64,000 nucleotides of DNA. Origin: Planctomycetota bacterium (GTDB lineage: Bacteria; Planctomycetota; OFTM77). Below the pieces are notes generated by a model. That model saw only the letters and a program-made list of their open reading frames with translations. It searched no databases and was not told the origin of the DNA. Made by a program: the position numbers and the translations under genes. Of the stretch, positions 20,531 through 29,637 are shown one piece after another (position 1 is the first letter of the stretch; every line of letters starts with the position of its first letter). The stretch spans positions 86,698 to 150,697 of the forward strand of contig JAJDCO010000004.1 in assembly GCA_029260795.1 (NCBI GenBank), given 5' to 3'.

Positions 20531-22420
20531 TCAAGTAGCCGCCGCCAGCTCCTGCTGCTTCAACCGTCGGGTATCGAGGGTCTTCTTGACGACTCGCTGC
20601 TCAAAGATCCCGAGCAGGCTGCTCGTGAACATGTAGAGGGAGAGACCCGAAGCGTAACGATAGAGCATGAAAGCGAAAATGATCGGCATGATCATCATCA
20701 TCTTCTGGGTGGCGCGCTGCTGGGGATCTTCCGACTTCGGCATCATGCTCTGATTCACGATCCAGGTGATGGTCATCAGGATCGGAAGCAGATTGAAGTT
20801 CTCGACATTGAAGATCAGCAGGTTGAGATTCAGGCCCTCGATCAACCGATCGGGCTGGGACAGGTCCTGGATCCACCCGATGAAAGGCGAGTGCCGGAGA
20901 TTGATGTCGACCCGGAGCGCCGTAAAGAGGCCGATGAAGATCGGCAGCTGCAAGAAGATCGGCAGGCAGCCCGCCAGGGGAGGCGTTGCCTTGTGCTCCT
21001 TGAGAAGCTTCATCTGCTCCTGGCTGAACTTCTGACGGTTGTTCTTGTACTTCTCGCGCATCTCCTCGAGCTTCGGCTTCAGGACGACCATCTTCTTCTG
21101 GTACTCCTGCATCGTGACCTGCTGCTTCCGATTGAGCGGAAACAGGATCATGCGCACGAGGAGCGTCAGCAGGATGATCGCGAAGCCGAAGTTGCCGACG
21201 ATGGCTTCGAAGAGATGCAACAGCGCGATCAGGCCACGAGTCATGAAGCCCAGGATCGAGCCGTAGTCCTCTTCCATGACCGAGTAGATCGGGCGGTAGG
21301 CCGCCTTCTCCTGAAGCAGCGACGGGTCCTTGGGACCCAAGTAGAAGAGGAAGCTCGCCTCTTTGGTGATCCCCGGCTCCGGGAGCTGAAAGCCGAATCT
21401 CAGCGAGGTCGTCACGTTCGCGACGGCCAGGGTCTCGGCCATCCCGGTGCCGTCTTCGGGCTTCCAGTGGACCTTGTGGCTCGAAGCCTTCTCTCGATCG
21501 AGCGGCTCGATGAAAACCGATATCTCGCCTTCGGTGTCCTCGGCGAGAATCCCTCCGATGAAGTACTTGCCGACGACCGCCGCCCCCAGGAGATTCTCGC
21601 CGGTCGGGCGCTTGTCTTCGTCGATCGGCAGCGACTCGGAGTCTGACTCGAACTCGTCGCGTCCCGGCACCCGGGAGATCGTCTGAGCTCGGGTCACGGC
21701 AAAGGGGTCGTCGACCTCCTCAACCAGGCCCGCCGCGCCCGACAGCAAGAAGTTCCACCGGCGACGCGACCCGGCGTAGGACTCGTTCGTGATGCGCACG
21801 GTACAGCGCAAGTCGTACACCGGAAGCTCGCCTGCCGCGGCCGCCGCCGGTACGCTGATCGTCTTGACGATCAGCAGGCCACCATCGACTTGCGTCCGGA
21901 ACCGGTAGTGCGTCGCTCCATCGGCGTCGGTCTCCGGCTCATCCCACTCCCAGTAACGCGAGTCGAGCTCGTAGTCCTGGTTGAGATCTCGGAGAACGAG
22001 CGAAGCCGGCTTGCCGTCTCGGCCCGCGAGGAGGGGTAGCCAGTTCTCAGGATCGAGGCGTTCCTCGGCGCTCAGCCCCGGTTTCTTGAAGTAGGTCTTG
22101 AGCCGAGCCGATCGAACGCTACCGCCGCCTTGGTTGGAGAGAACCAGCTCCTGGGTCGGAGTCCCAATCTCCCAGATCTGCGGAGCGACTGCCGGGACGT
22201 CGGGTTGATCCTGCTTCGGCTCATCCGTCTCGGGCTGATCCGCTTCCTTCTCGGAATCGGAGTCGGTCTGGGTCGGAGTCGGATCGTCCTTCGGCTTCTC
22301 GGAGTCCGCGGTCGGGTCCGAGGACTTCGGGGGAACCTCCGGCCGGGGCACGCAGAAGCGCATCCAGAAGACGGTGACCAGGAAGGTGAGCGCGATGGCC
22401 AGGAGCAGCCGCTTTTCCAT
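20531..22420 (-). CDS. yidC: Membrane protein insertase YidC
   Basis: A 629-residue inner-membrane insertase of the long gram-negative type. The N-terminal anchor is MEKRLLLAIALTFLVTVFW, followed by an acidic Pro/Asp/Glu/Lys linker, a periplasmic beta-rich domain, and the C-terminal five-helix core (YGSILGFMTRGLIALLHLF, FGFAIILLTLLVRMILFPLN, PLAGCLPIFLQLPIFIGL, FMLYRYASGLSLYMFTSSLLG). The core Arg of LLVRMILFPL is the conserved one in the hydrophilic groove. ATG at 22420 is chosen because the anchor then begins at residue 4; the longer frame adds 24 unrelated residues. The gap upstream (22421-22602) holds no gene. Confidence 0.96.
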   Translation of the reverse strand: MEKRLLLAIALTFLVTVFWMRFCVPRPEVPPKSSDPTADSEKPKDDPTPTQTDSDSEKEADQPETDEPKQDQPDVPAVAPQIWEIGTPTQELVLSNQGGGSVRSARLKTYFKKPGLSAEERLDPENWLPLLAGRDGKPASLVLRDLNQDYELDSRYWEWDEPETDADGATHYRFRTQVDGGLLIVKTISVPAAAAAGELPVYDLRCTVRITNESYAGSRRRWNFLLSGAAGLVEEVDDPFAVTRAQTISRVPGRDEFESDSESLPIDEDKRPTGENLLGAAVVGKYFIGGILAEDTEGEISVFIEPLDREKASSHKVHWKPEDGTGMAETLAVANVTTSLRFGFQLPEPGITKEASFLFYLGPKDPSLLQEKAAYRPIYSVMEEDYGSILGFMTRGLIALLHLFEAIVGNFGFAIILLTLLVRMILFPLNRKQQVTMQEYQKKMVVLKPKLEEMREKYKNNRQKFSQEQMKLLKEHKATPPLAGCLPIFLQLPIFIGLFTALRVDINLRHSPFIGWIQDLSQPDRLIEGLNLNLLIFNVENFNLLPILMTITWIVNQSMMPKSEDPQQRATQKMMMIMPIIFAFMLYRYASGLSLYMFTSSLLGIFEQRVVKKTLDTRRLKQQELAAAT

Positions 22421-22602
22421 GGGAATGACGATCCGGGCGGCAAGTGGTGTGCTTCGGTCCGTAGGGCGACGGAGAACGACGTCGCGTGCCAAAGCCGGTC
22501 ACTATAGGCAGCGTCAGACCGGCATTGAAGACGAAAATCGATCGGAGCCAGGGACTCGCAGCGTCCGGTGTCGATCTTTGCCAAGAACGGCCCGAGACGG
22601 GC

Positions 22603-23376
22603 TCAGCGTCCCTTCTCGAGCCGATCGGCGAGATAGTCCGGCAGGCCGGCGGTGGCGTAGATCTTTTGCATCACCGACCGATAGTCATACTCGACGCGAT
22701 GGAAGCGGATCTCGCCGCCGGCGATGGACACGTAGCTCGCCCGAACGTCGCCGTCGCGCGGCTGTCCGACCGAGCCAACGTTGAACAACGTCTTCTCACT
22801 GTTGCACTGGTAGACGCCGTCGGAGATGTCGTTGGGATGGAAGTACTCTCCCGCGGTCGTATAGACCCCGGGCACGTGGGAGTGACCCACGAAGCACTTC
22901 GGCCGATCCATGCGCTCGAACAGTACCCGCATCTTCTCGGGCTTCTGGGAATCGCGCGGCAGGAGGTACTCGCGGATCGGATCCCGCGGCGAGCCGTGGA
23001 CGAAGAGGTTGTCGTCGAGGTGGGCCCGCTCTTTCAGACCGCCGAGAAAGTTCCAGTAGCGCTCGTTCTCTTCCCACGGGAACTGGCTGTCGTTCAAGGC
23101 ATCGCGCGTCCAGTCGATCGCCGAGCGAGCCTTGTCGTTGAACTCGGTCGCGCTTCCCTCGTCGAGCAGCGCCTCTTCGTGATTCCCGCGGATGCACTGG
23201 ATGGGACGAGGCCAGTCCAAGATCATGTCGATGCACTGGCGCGGGTTGGGGCCGTAGCCGATCACGTCGCCCAGACAGACGACCTCTTCGATTCCTCGGC
23301 TCCGAATGTCCTCGAACACGGCGCCGAGGGCTTCGGTGTTGCTATGAAGATCGGAGATGATCGCAAACGAGCTCAC
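22603..23376 (-). CDS. Calcineurin-like metallophosphoesterase
   Basis: A 257-residue single-domain metallophosphoesterase. All the metal-binding motifs are visible: ISDLHSN (D-x-H), CLGDVIGYGP (GDxxxxG), RGNHEEAL (GNHE), and FVGHSHVPGVY (GHxH). The family acts on phosphomonoesters or phosphodiesters, including diadenosine tetraphosphate and cyclic nucleotides; the substrate is not evident. GTG start with GGGAG at suitable distance. Lies upstream of yidC on the same strand with a 182 nt gap, so co-transcription is uncertain. Confidence 0.88.
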   Translation of the reverse strand: MSSFAIISDLHSNTEALGAVFEDIRSRGIEEVVCLGDVIGYGPNPRQCIDMILDWPRPIQCIRGNHEEALLDEGSATEFNDKARSAIDWTRDALNDSQFPWEENERYWNFLGGLKERAHLDDNLFVHGSPRDPIREYLLPRDSQKPEKMRVLFERMDRPKCFVGHSHVPGVYTTAGEYFHPNDISDGVYQCNSEKTLFNVGSVGQPRDGDVRASYVSIAGGEIRFHRVEYDYRSVMQKIYATAGLPDYLADRLEKGR

Positions 23377-23515
23377 GTTCCTGCTCCCGCCGTGTCGATC
23401 CGGGTCCCGAACGCCAGCACGGCCCGGCGTGGCAGGAATCGGACAGAGCCGCGCGTTCTAGTGGACCGTCTCGAGATTGTCAACCTTCGGTCGTGCCGAG
23501 GCCAACGCTCGCAAC

Positions 23516-23713
23516 TCACTCTTTCGGAGCCTCTTTGGAGGAGTCCCCCGAGCTTTCGCCTCCCTCGGCTTCCTCGACGATCAGGATCGGGATCCCGTCT
23601 CGGACCGGATATCGCCGCCCACAAGACGAGCACCGAAGCGTCTCGCCGTCCTCCACGAGCTGACTCAAGTCGTCGGGACAGCGAACGAGCTCCAGTAGCT
23701 TGGCGTCGACCAT
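23516..23713 (-). CDS. Trm112-family (UPF0434-like) zinc-ribbon protein
   Basis: A 65-residue protein starting MVDAKLLELVRCPDDL and containing LRCSSCGRRYPVRDGIPILI, the classic Trm112/YcaR signature. Only the first motif Cys plus the CxxC are present here. In eukaryotes and archaea Trm112 activates methyltransferases; the bacterial role is unclear. The tail is acidic and Ser-rich. The second of two closely spaced ATGs (23713) has GGAG at about 10 nt and begins at the conserved family N-terminus. Between the phosphoesterase and radC on the same strand. Confidence 0.8.
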   Translation of the reverse strand: MVDAKLLELVRCPDDLSQLVEDGETLRCSSCGRRYPVRDGIPILIVEEAEGGESSGDSSKEAPKE

Positions 23714-23833
23714 TCTCGGCATTCTCCGGTCCTCGGGGCCTCGATGCGGCGAAACGTCGCCCGAGATTGTATCAATCGAGCCCGCTTTCGGGCACCCAAG
23801 CCGCGCCAACTCTCTCGACTCCGCCGATCCCCC

Positions 23834-24514
23834 TCAGAGCCGGCCCGATTCCAAGAAGCTGAAGTACGTCTGCTCGCCGACGATCACGTGATCGAGAAGT
23901 CCGATACCCAACAGATCGCCCGCTCGACGCAGCCGACGAGTGACCTCGACATCCTCCAGGCTAGGAGTCGGGTCGCCGCTCGGATGATTGTGAGCGACGA
24001 GCACGTAGCAGGCTCCCTGTCGAACCGCCGGTCCAAAGACCTCCCGCGGATGGACGAGGCTCCCGGTCAAGCTGCCTCGCGAGATCTCGATCTCTCGCAC
24101 GATTCGGCAACGCGCATCGAGGAGCAACGCCGAGAAGACCTCCTGATCGGCGGCTCCCAACCGAGCGCGCAGATGCGAGTACACGTCGCCGCCGGATCGG
24201 ATCGAGCGGCCGACGGCCAATGGCTTCAGGAGCGCTCGACGTCCCAAGGCCAGCGCTGCGACGAGACGCCGACTCCATCCCGCCGGGACGCCCGCGGCCT
24301 CCAGCTCGGCCGACGATCGATGGCAAAGGCCCCGGAGCCCGTTCCATTCCTCCAGGCAATCGCGCGCCGTCCGGGATGCGCGGTCCGACTCGGAGCCATC
24401 CCCCCAGAGCAGCGCCAGCAGCTCTTCGTCCTTCAGCCCCTCGGCACCGGAAGCATTCAACCGCTTGACCACGCCGGCTCGCCGACGAGTCTCGCGTCGA
24501 TACTCTCGTTCCAT
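23834..24514 (-). CDS. radC: RadC-family JAMM protein
   Basis: A 226-residue RadC protein. An N-terminal helix-hairpin-helix-like region (RLNASGAEGLKDEELLALLWGDG) is followed by the JAB1/MPN metalloprotease-like domain with FSALLLDARCRIVREIEISRGSLTGSLVHPREVF split around conserved strands, and HNHPSGDPTPSLED supplies the zinc ligands (two His and Asp). RadC was linked to DNA repair but its function is unresolved. ATG at 24514 has AGGAG at about 7 nt and is preferred to the upstream ATG at 24538. Confidence 0.92.
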   Translation of the reverse strand: MEREYRRETRRRAGVVKRLNASGAEGLKDEELLALLWGDGSESDRASRTARDCLEEWNGLRGLCHRSSAELEAAGVPAGWSRRLVAALALGRRALLKPLAVGRSIRSGGDVYSHLRARLGAADQEVFSALLLDARCRIVREIEISRGSLTGSLVHPREVFGPAVRQGACYVLVAHNHPSGDPTPSLEDVEVTRRLRRAGDLLGIGLLDHVIVGEQTYFSFLESGRL

Positions 24515-24611
24515 CACAGCTCTCCTGAATCGCCCCACACCTGCCTATCAGTCGCAGCGATGAGAGACGGGTTACAGAAGAGGTCCGCATTTCTCGGGGA
24601 GACGCAGTGCC

Positions 24612-25448
24612 TCAACTTCGAGCGGCGGACGTCGGTGCCGACGCTTCGAGGCGTTTTCGCAGGCGCGCTTCGGTCTCGGCACGCTCCTCGGGCGACATCC
24701 GGTAGAACTGGCGGCCGTCCGACCGAGCTTGGGGCTCTCGCTCGAGAGCCTCACCTCGAGACAGGCACCCGACGACTTCGGCCAGCGCGTCGGCTTGGAT
24801 GAGATGCGCTCGATCGCGGACGGTCTGGATCACGTCGCCCGCCTCGAGAGGCACCTCCTTCCGGAGCACGATGTCGCCCGTGTCGACGCCCGTGTCGACG
24901 AAGTGCACGGTGATTCCGACCGGATCTCCCGCATGGATCGCCCACTCGATGACGTTCATTCCACGATAGGTCGGCAGGATCCCGGCGTGCGCATTGAGGG
25001 CACCGATGCGCGGCACTTCGAGGATCGGAGCGCGGAGGATGCGCGTTCCCCCCAGCACGATCACGTCCGGGTCGAGACTCTGCAGCGCGGCCACCGCCTC
25101 CGGTGAGTTGAGGTGAGCCACCTTCGGACAGGGGACACCATCCCGTCGGCAGAGCTCCTCGAGGTTCAAGGTCGCCTCGCCGCCGACCAAGCGCTGCTCA
25201 CCCGTCGGCTCGACGCGGCGAGCAACGCCGAGCCGAATCGCGATCGCACGCCCCCCCCGTCTCAGGAAGCTCCCAGCGGCACGGAGGAAGCTCCCCGATC
25301 GGAGGTGATGTCGGATCCGCTTCGACAAGCGCCACTCAGCCGGAAACTCGAGCAGCACGGCGTCGAACGGCAGGCCCGCTTCCCGCGCGGCGAGATAGAT
25401 CGAGCGCCCGTAGACCGAGGTCTGTCGCGAGAGCAAGACGGAGCGCAT
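24612..25448 (-). CDS. Formyltransferase-fold protein (methionyl-tRNA formyltransferase-like)
   Basis: A 278-residue protein with the N10-formyl-THF transferase fold. NAHAGILPTYRGMN carries the Asn and HxG of the catalytic triad, and HFVDTGVDTGDIV includes the catalytic Asp; VIVLGGTRIL is the preceding strand. True Fmt is longer and has an OB-fold C-terminus, missing here, so a sugar- or small-molecule-formylating enzyme of surface glycan pathways is more likely. Its ATG shares one base with the stop of the preceding alpha/alpha-toroid gene, so the two form a coupled pair. The N-terminal basic region (WRLSKRIRHHLRSG) may be peripheral membrane-binding. Confidence 0.75.
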   Translation of the reverse strand: MRSVLLSRQTSVYGRSIYLAAREAGLPFDAVLLEFPAEWRLSKRIRHHLRSGSFLRAAGSFLRRGGRAIAIRLGVARRVEPTGEQRLVGGEATLNLEELCRRDGVPCPKVAHLNSPEAVAALQSLDPDVIVLGGTRILRAPILEVPRIGALNAHAGILPTYRGMNVIEWAIHAGDPVGITVHFVDTGVDTGDIVLRKEVPLEAGDVIQTVRDRAHLIQADALAEVVGCLSRGEALEREPQARSDGRQFYRMSPEERAETEARLRKRLEASAPTSAARS

Positions 25449-26605
25449 CAGCTCGCCCCGGCGATCGTGTCCTCGAGCATCAAGGCATCGGCGAAGAACT
25501 TGGCGGCCCAGTTGAGATACTCGTAGCTGCCGTAGGGCGCGTTGATCGGGAACGACCCCTTGATCCCACCCCGGACACCGAGGTCGGGATGCGTGAGGTC
25601 CTGAGTGCGGCGCAGGAAGTAGTTGGCTTGGCGAGCCGCGGCGAGGAACATCTCGTTGCCTTCGCGCTCATGGAAGCGCAGCCACAGGATCGAGGTTTGG
25701 GCCAGCCCCGTGAGGCAGACCCAGCGCACGGTTGGACGCCATGTCTCGTCGAAGCGTCCGGCCAACGAGCCGTCCGGTCGCTGGACGGCGCACAGCTTCT
25801 CGGCGCCCGTTCGAGCGGCCTCGAGACAATCGCGGCGATCGAGAATCAGCCCGGCCTCGAACAATCCGCGCAAGGTGTATCCGATGGTGTGCAGAAGCGG
25901 CTGGCTGCTGTCGGTCAAGCAGCAGTGTGCAAACCAGCCGACGTCGTTGCGATTCTGCAACGTACGATCGATGGCTCGCTCGGCCGCCTCGAGGAACTCG
26001 GGTCGGCGGAAGGCCTTCCCCGCCTGGGCGAGGGCCCACGCGGTCCGCACGTTGTAGGTATGCTCGCCCGGCTGTGAGAAGGGCGACAAGCCCCGACGCC
26101 ACACACCGTCCTCGTCCAACATGGAAACGAGCCACTCGGCGGCGCGGACGCCCGCATTCGCGTAGCGCTCTTCCCAGGTCTCGCGATAGGTGCGGCACCA
26201 GCCCAGCAGCACTTGCCCGGTGTTGAACACCGCAGGAGCTTGGACGGGAGCGTCGATCGTGCCAGCCTGAACCGCTCCGTCGGGAAGCTGGATCTCGCAC
26301 TCCCAGTCGGCCATTCGGATCGCACGCTTCCGGAACGACTCCCGATCAGGACGACGGGCGAACTCGAACATCGTCGGAATGATGTATCCCGTCGTCTCCG
26401 GGTAGGCGGCCGCCCAGCCTCGAGTGAGGCTATAGCTTCTCGCGACGCCACCGCTGCCGGTCTCGTCTTGCGCCCGCGAGATCCACTCCAAGGTGGCATC
26501 GAGATGGTCTTCGAGGCTGGCCGGAACCTGAAGGCTCCACCCGGTGTAGTCGGCCAAGAGGGGCCGGATGGTTCGCCAACGGGTCTTGAGCTTCGAGGAC
26601 ATCAT
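25448..26605 (-). CDS. Alpha/alpha-toroid protein, possible glycan-active enzyme
   Basis: A 385-residue cytosolic-looking protein of repeated helical hairpins in an alpha/alpha-barrel. Recurrent motifs are AVFNTGQVLLGW, YNVRTAWALAQAG, AAERAIDRTLQNRND, LLHTIGYTLRGLFEAG and the Trp/Tyr-rich YGSYEYLNWAAKFFADAL near the end. This matches polysaccharide-cluster proteins with a terpenoid-cyclase/glucoamylase-like toroid. No catalytic residues can be named. Coupling to a sugar-formyltransferase-like gene suggests a shared glycan pathway, as does the frequent occurrence of such toroids in exopolysaccharide loci. ATG with AGGAAG at about 8 nt. Confidence 0.6.
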   Translation of the reverse strand: MMSSKLKTRWRTIRPLLADYTGWSLQVPASLEDHLDATLEWISRAQDETGSGGVARSYSLTRGWAAAYPETTGYIIPTMFEFARRPDRESFRKRAIRMADWECEIQLPDGAVQAGTIDAPVQAPAVFNTGQVLLGWCRTYRETWEERYANAGVRAAEWLVSMLDEDGVWRRGLSPFSQPGEHTYNVRTAWALAQAGKAFRRPEFLEAAERAIDRTLQNRNDVGWFAHCCLTDSSQPLLHTIGYTLRGLFEAGLILDRRDCLEAARTGAEKLCAVQRPDGSLAGRFDETWRPTVRWVCLTGLAQTSILWLRFHEREGNEMFLAAARQANYFLRRTQDLTHPDLGVRGGIKGSFPINAPYGSYEYLNWAAKFFADALMLEDTIAGAS

Positions 26606-26680
26606 GTACGACGCTTCCTGTCACCAGCGAACGGATCTGAGACGACGAAACCTACTCGACCTATCGGTCACAGCCCTTCC

Positions 26681-26690
26681 TATATAAAAT
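26681..26690. promoter_or_regulatory. AT-rich box in a divergent gap, candidate -10 region
   Basis: TATATAAAAT stands out in the GC-rich gap between the toroid gene (minus) and the M28 peptidase gene (plus), about 45 bp before the latter's start. No good -35 hexamer is seen at 16-18 bp on either strand, so assignment is weak. Confidence 0.25.
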
Positions 26691-26734
26691 CGCGCCGACT
26701 TTTCGCAGCCACGTCTCTTGGAAAGGCTTCCCTC

Positions 26735-28141
26735 ATGCTCCTCTCCTGCACGCTCTTCGTCGCCTTCGCTTTCCTCGCGCCTCAGGAAGCCGACGTGGCG
26801 GCCGAGGTGCGAAAGGCGGTCTCGCAAGATCGTTTGCGACAGACCGTGCGGGAGCTCGTCGACCTCGGGCCGCGCATGGGTGGCACCCAGTCCGGGACCC
26901 GGGCGGCCGAGTATCTGAAAAAGCGATTCGCCGACCTCGACCTGCAGGTGCAGACGATCGACGATTCCGAGCTGGCGACCTTCGAGCCTCGAGAATGGAA
27001 GGTCACGGCACGTCAAGGAGACCGCGTCGTCGAGCTCCAATCCGCTTGGCCCTATTTGTTCTCGCCCGCGTTCGAGCTCGAGGAGATCGAGATCCTGGCA
27101 CTCGGGTCCCCGACCGACGAGCGCGCGAAGGGCCGAGCCGTCCTGGCCAAGGGACACGTGGCTCGCGGCTACGCTCGCTGGGCCGCCTCGGAAGCGAAGG
27201 TCATCCTGTGCGCCTATCCCGATGATCCCGAGTCGAATCCCACCTGGACGCCCGTCTTCCGTCTACGCGCCCGCGATGGAGCCGCGCCGGTTCCCGTGTT
27301 CGGGATCTCGCACCAAGATGCCGAGCGGCTGCGATCGCTGCTCGAGACGGGCGCCGTCCAGCTCTCGGCGAGCCTCCGTGCGGAGATCGGCAAGGGACGA
27401 CCGCGGACCGTCGTGGCCGAGATTCCAGGACGCGATCGGAAGCGGTTCCTACTCTTCTGCGCCCACGGCGACTCGGACGGGGGCGGGCCGGGTGCCGATG
27501 ACAATGCTTCGGGCGAGGCGGTCGTGGTCGAGATCGCCACAGTGTGGAAGCAGCTGCTCGATGCTGGTGTGCTGAAGCAGCCAGCCGTCTCCGTGAAGTT
27601 CGCGATCTGGGGTGCCGAGATCCACTCGACGCGCCACTTCCTCGAGACCGAGCAAGGCGCGGCAGAGCGCATCGTGGCCGTGATCAACTACGACCAAGCG
27701 GGCACCGGTGCCGAACGCGACGCGGTCTACGTCGAGCCCGACGACGTAGAGGCGAACAAGCCCATCGTGGCGGCGTTCCATCGCGTCTTGAAGCGTCACC
27801 ACGAACAGACGGGATTTTGGGGCGAGTATGCGTCGAACAAGTCGCTGGGCGGCACCGACTCGTACGTGTTCCAGAGCGAGCGCGCGACCGGTGGCCGCAT
27901 CGTCCCGGCCGTGACCGTCTTCAGCTCGGCCTGGGGCCGCCCGACTCGTGTCGAGCCCACTCCCGGCATCGAGCAGCCCGGTTGGAAGGGCAAGCCCGAC
28001 GAGATCGTGGTCGACTACTCACGCGTCTACCACGCCTCGGGTGACACTCCGGAGAACACGACCGAGCTCGAGCCTGCCAATCTCGAGCGCTGCACGCTGG
28101 CCGGAATGCTGGGAGCCTTGGAGTACCTGACCCACCGGTAA
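26735..28141 (+). CDS. Secreted M28-family zinc peptidase
   Basis: A 468-residue protein with a short signal peptide (MLLSCTLFVAFAFLAPQEA). CAHGDSDGGGPGADDNASGEAV contains the first His and the bridging Asp of the M28 co-catalytic zinc site, and FAIWGAEIHSTRHFL has the Glu; YDQAGTG and GGTDSYVF match later metal-binding blocks. M28 members are aminopeptidases or carboxypeptidases; exact specificity is not evident. Length fits, with about 200 residues of N-terminal region that includes a PA-like insert. ATG at 26735 has GGAAAGG at 9 nt. Transcribed away from the toroid gene and converging with the TPR peptidase gene; the 131 nt between them has no strong hairpin. Confidence 0.85.
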   Translation: MLLSCTLFVAFAFLAPQEADVAAEVRKAVSQDRLRQTVRELVDLGPRMGGTQSGTRAAEYLKKRFADLDLQVQTIDDSELATFEPREWKVTARQGDRVVELQSAWPYLFSPAFELEEIEILALGSPTDERAKGRAVLAKGHVARGYARWAASEAKVILCAYPDDPESNPTWTPVFRLRARDGAAPVPVFGISHQDAERLRSLLETGAVQLSASLRAEIGKGRPRTVVAEIPGRDRKRFLLFCAHGDSDGGGPGADDNASGEAVVVEIATVWKQLLDAGVLKQPAVSVKFAIWGAEIHSTRHFLETEQGAAERIVAVINYDQAGTGAERDAVYVEPDDVEANKPIVAAFHRVLKRHHEQTGFWGEYASNKSLGGTDSYVFQSERATGGRIVPAVTVFSSAWGRPTRVEPTPGIEQPGWKGKPDEIVVDYSRVYHASGDTPENTTELEPANLERCTLAGMLGALEYLTHR

Positions 28142-28272
28142 TCGACACCGGCTTTGGCCCCACGAACTCATCGGGGTTCTTCCCAGGCGAACCGACCCGT
28201 CGTCGAGATCCGCCTTCGATCACTCTCGCCAAGGCCGCCGTCAGCGGCTCGGTCACTTCCGCTCCACCCGGC

Positions 28273-29523
28273 TCAATGCTCCAGCTGCCCCACCCAATCC
28301 TGGAAGAGCTCGTCGACCGAGCGCTGATAGACGTCGTAGACGGCGGTCTCAAAAGGGCGCTCTCGGAGTCGGTGGAGCACCTGCGCCAAAGCGCCTTGAC
28401 CGTACGAGCGCTTGAGGAACTCCGTGAAGGACTCGGACCAGGCGTAGAGCAAGCGGACGCGATTGGCATCGGCGATGCCCGTGAATGAGCGCGGGATGTC
28501 GGACGGTGTCGGAAGCGCCGCGCCGCGCCCGACGACCTCTCGCAAGTGCGCATGGGCGCTGGTGACCGAGCCCCCCTCGGCGAGCTGCGCCAGCCCCTCG
28601 TTCAACCAGACGGGGCAGCGATCGGTCAGGCTCTGGACGACGACGTGAACGTACTCGTGACGCAACGTGGATTGGATCCTCGACCGCTCACGACGGAAGT
28701 TCTTGACCGGTAGCCGGATCTTGCCGTCGAAGAGCCCTCCCACCCAGCCATGAGAGTTGGTGACCTGGGCAAAGTCGCTCTGCGTGTACAGGATCACCTG
28801 AGTTCGGGCTTCGGGGAAATGATCGAGCTCCCGCCCGATCGAGAGGTGGGCGTTCTCGAGCAGCTCGAGGATCTCGTCACGATGCTCGTACTGCTCCGAG
28901 ATCCCCTCATATCGAATGTCGAAGTGGACGCTCGAGTCGAGGAAGAACTCGCCTTCGACCTCGAGCTCTCGCTTCGCCTTCGCGAGGCGAGCCCGCAAAG
29001 GCTCGTTGTCGCTCTCGAGAGTCAGGGCCCTCTCCCAATGCTCGATCGTGGCCGGAAGCTCTCCTTCTCGGTAGTCGACGTCTCCGAGAAACTCGTGAGC
29101 GCGAGCCGTCTTCGGATCGTCGGGAAACCGCTCGATCGTGCTCGAGAGCTCCTGCCTCGCCAAGTCGTAGCGCGACTCTCGATAGTGCGTGTATCCCACG
29201 AAGAATGCGTACAGCGGCTCCGAAGGATCCAAGCCGCGCGCCTCGAGAAAGGCCGCGCGAGCCTCTTCGAAGGCGTCGCCATCGAGCGCAGCCTTTCCGG
29301 ACTGGAAGATCGCGTAGGCGAGGTTGTTGCGCACGGTTCGATTGGCCGGCCACAGCGCGGTCGCCTCGCGAAGGAGTGGGAGGGCTCCCTCGATGTCTCC
29401 CGCTTCGAGAAGCTCGATCGCACGCTCGTTGAGGGAAGCCGCCCGAGTCGGGTCGCCGTTCGAGTCCTGGTAGGCGAAGCTGGTCAGCGCCAGGACGCAG
29501 ACCCAGCCCAAGAACATCGTCAC
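28273..29523 (-). CDS. Exported TPR protein with a gluzincin-type (peptidase MA-like) domain
   Basis: A 416-residue protein: signal peptide (MFLGWVCVLALTSFAYQ), about four TPR-like helical repeats (residues 25-165), then a metallopeptidase domain with HEYVH and the downstream WLNEGLAQ glutamate, the HExxH...E pattern of gluzincins. YTQSDFAQVTNSHGWVGG is a conserved peptidase-MA-like strand. Likely a periplasmic peptidase or chaperone using TPRs to hold partners. GTG at 29523 has AGAGGA before it; ATG two codons later (29517) is also possible. Neighbours downstream of the YkgJ pair on the same strand, 114 nt away. Confidence 0.8.
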   Translation of the reverse strand: MTMFLGWVCVLALTSFAYQDSNGDPTRAASLNERAIELLEAGDIEGALPLLREATALWPANRTVRNNLAYAIFQSGKAALDGDAFEEARAAFLEARGLDPSEPLYAFFVGYTHYRESRYDLARQELSSTIERFPDDPKTARAHEFLGDVDYREGELPATIEHWERALTLESDNEPLRARLAKAKRELEVEGEFFLDSSVHFDIRYEGISEQYEHRDEILELLENAHLSIGRELDHFPEARTQVILYTQSDFAQVTNSHGWVGGLFDGKIRLPVKNFRRERSRIQSTLRHEYVHVVVQSLTDRCPVWLNEGLAQLAEGGSVTSAHAHLREVVGRGAALPTPSDIPRSFTGIADANRVRLLYAWSESFTEFLKRSYGQGALAQVLHRLRERPFETAVYDVYQRSVDELFQDWVGQLEH

Positions 29524-29637
29524 GACGTCATCCTCTTCTCTCGAGCGCGTGTGGCTTGCTCGCAGCGCCCTCCAGCCAAACGTCGGCTGGCGGCCTCGCG
29601 GCGCTCCGATCCAGCTTGCGCGCCGAAGCGGATCGCG

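Noticed and set aside
23377..23515. A CRISPR array or IS element
   Set aside because: No spaced repeats, transposase or terminal inverted repeats were found here or elsewhere in the window.
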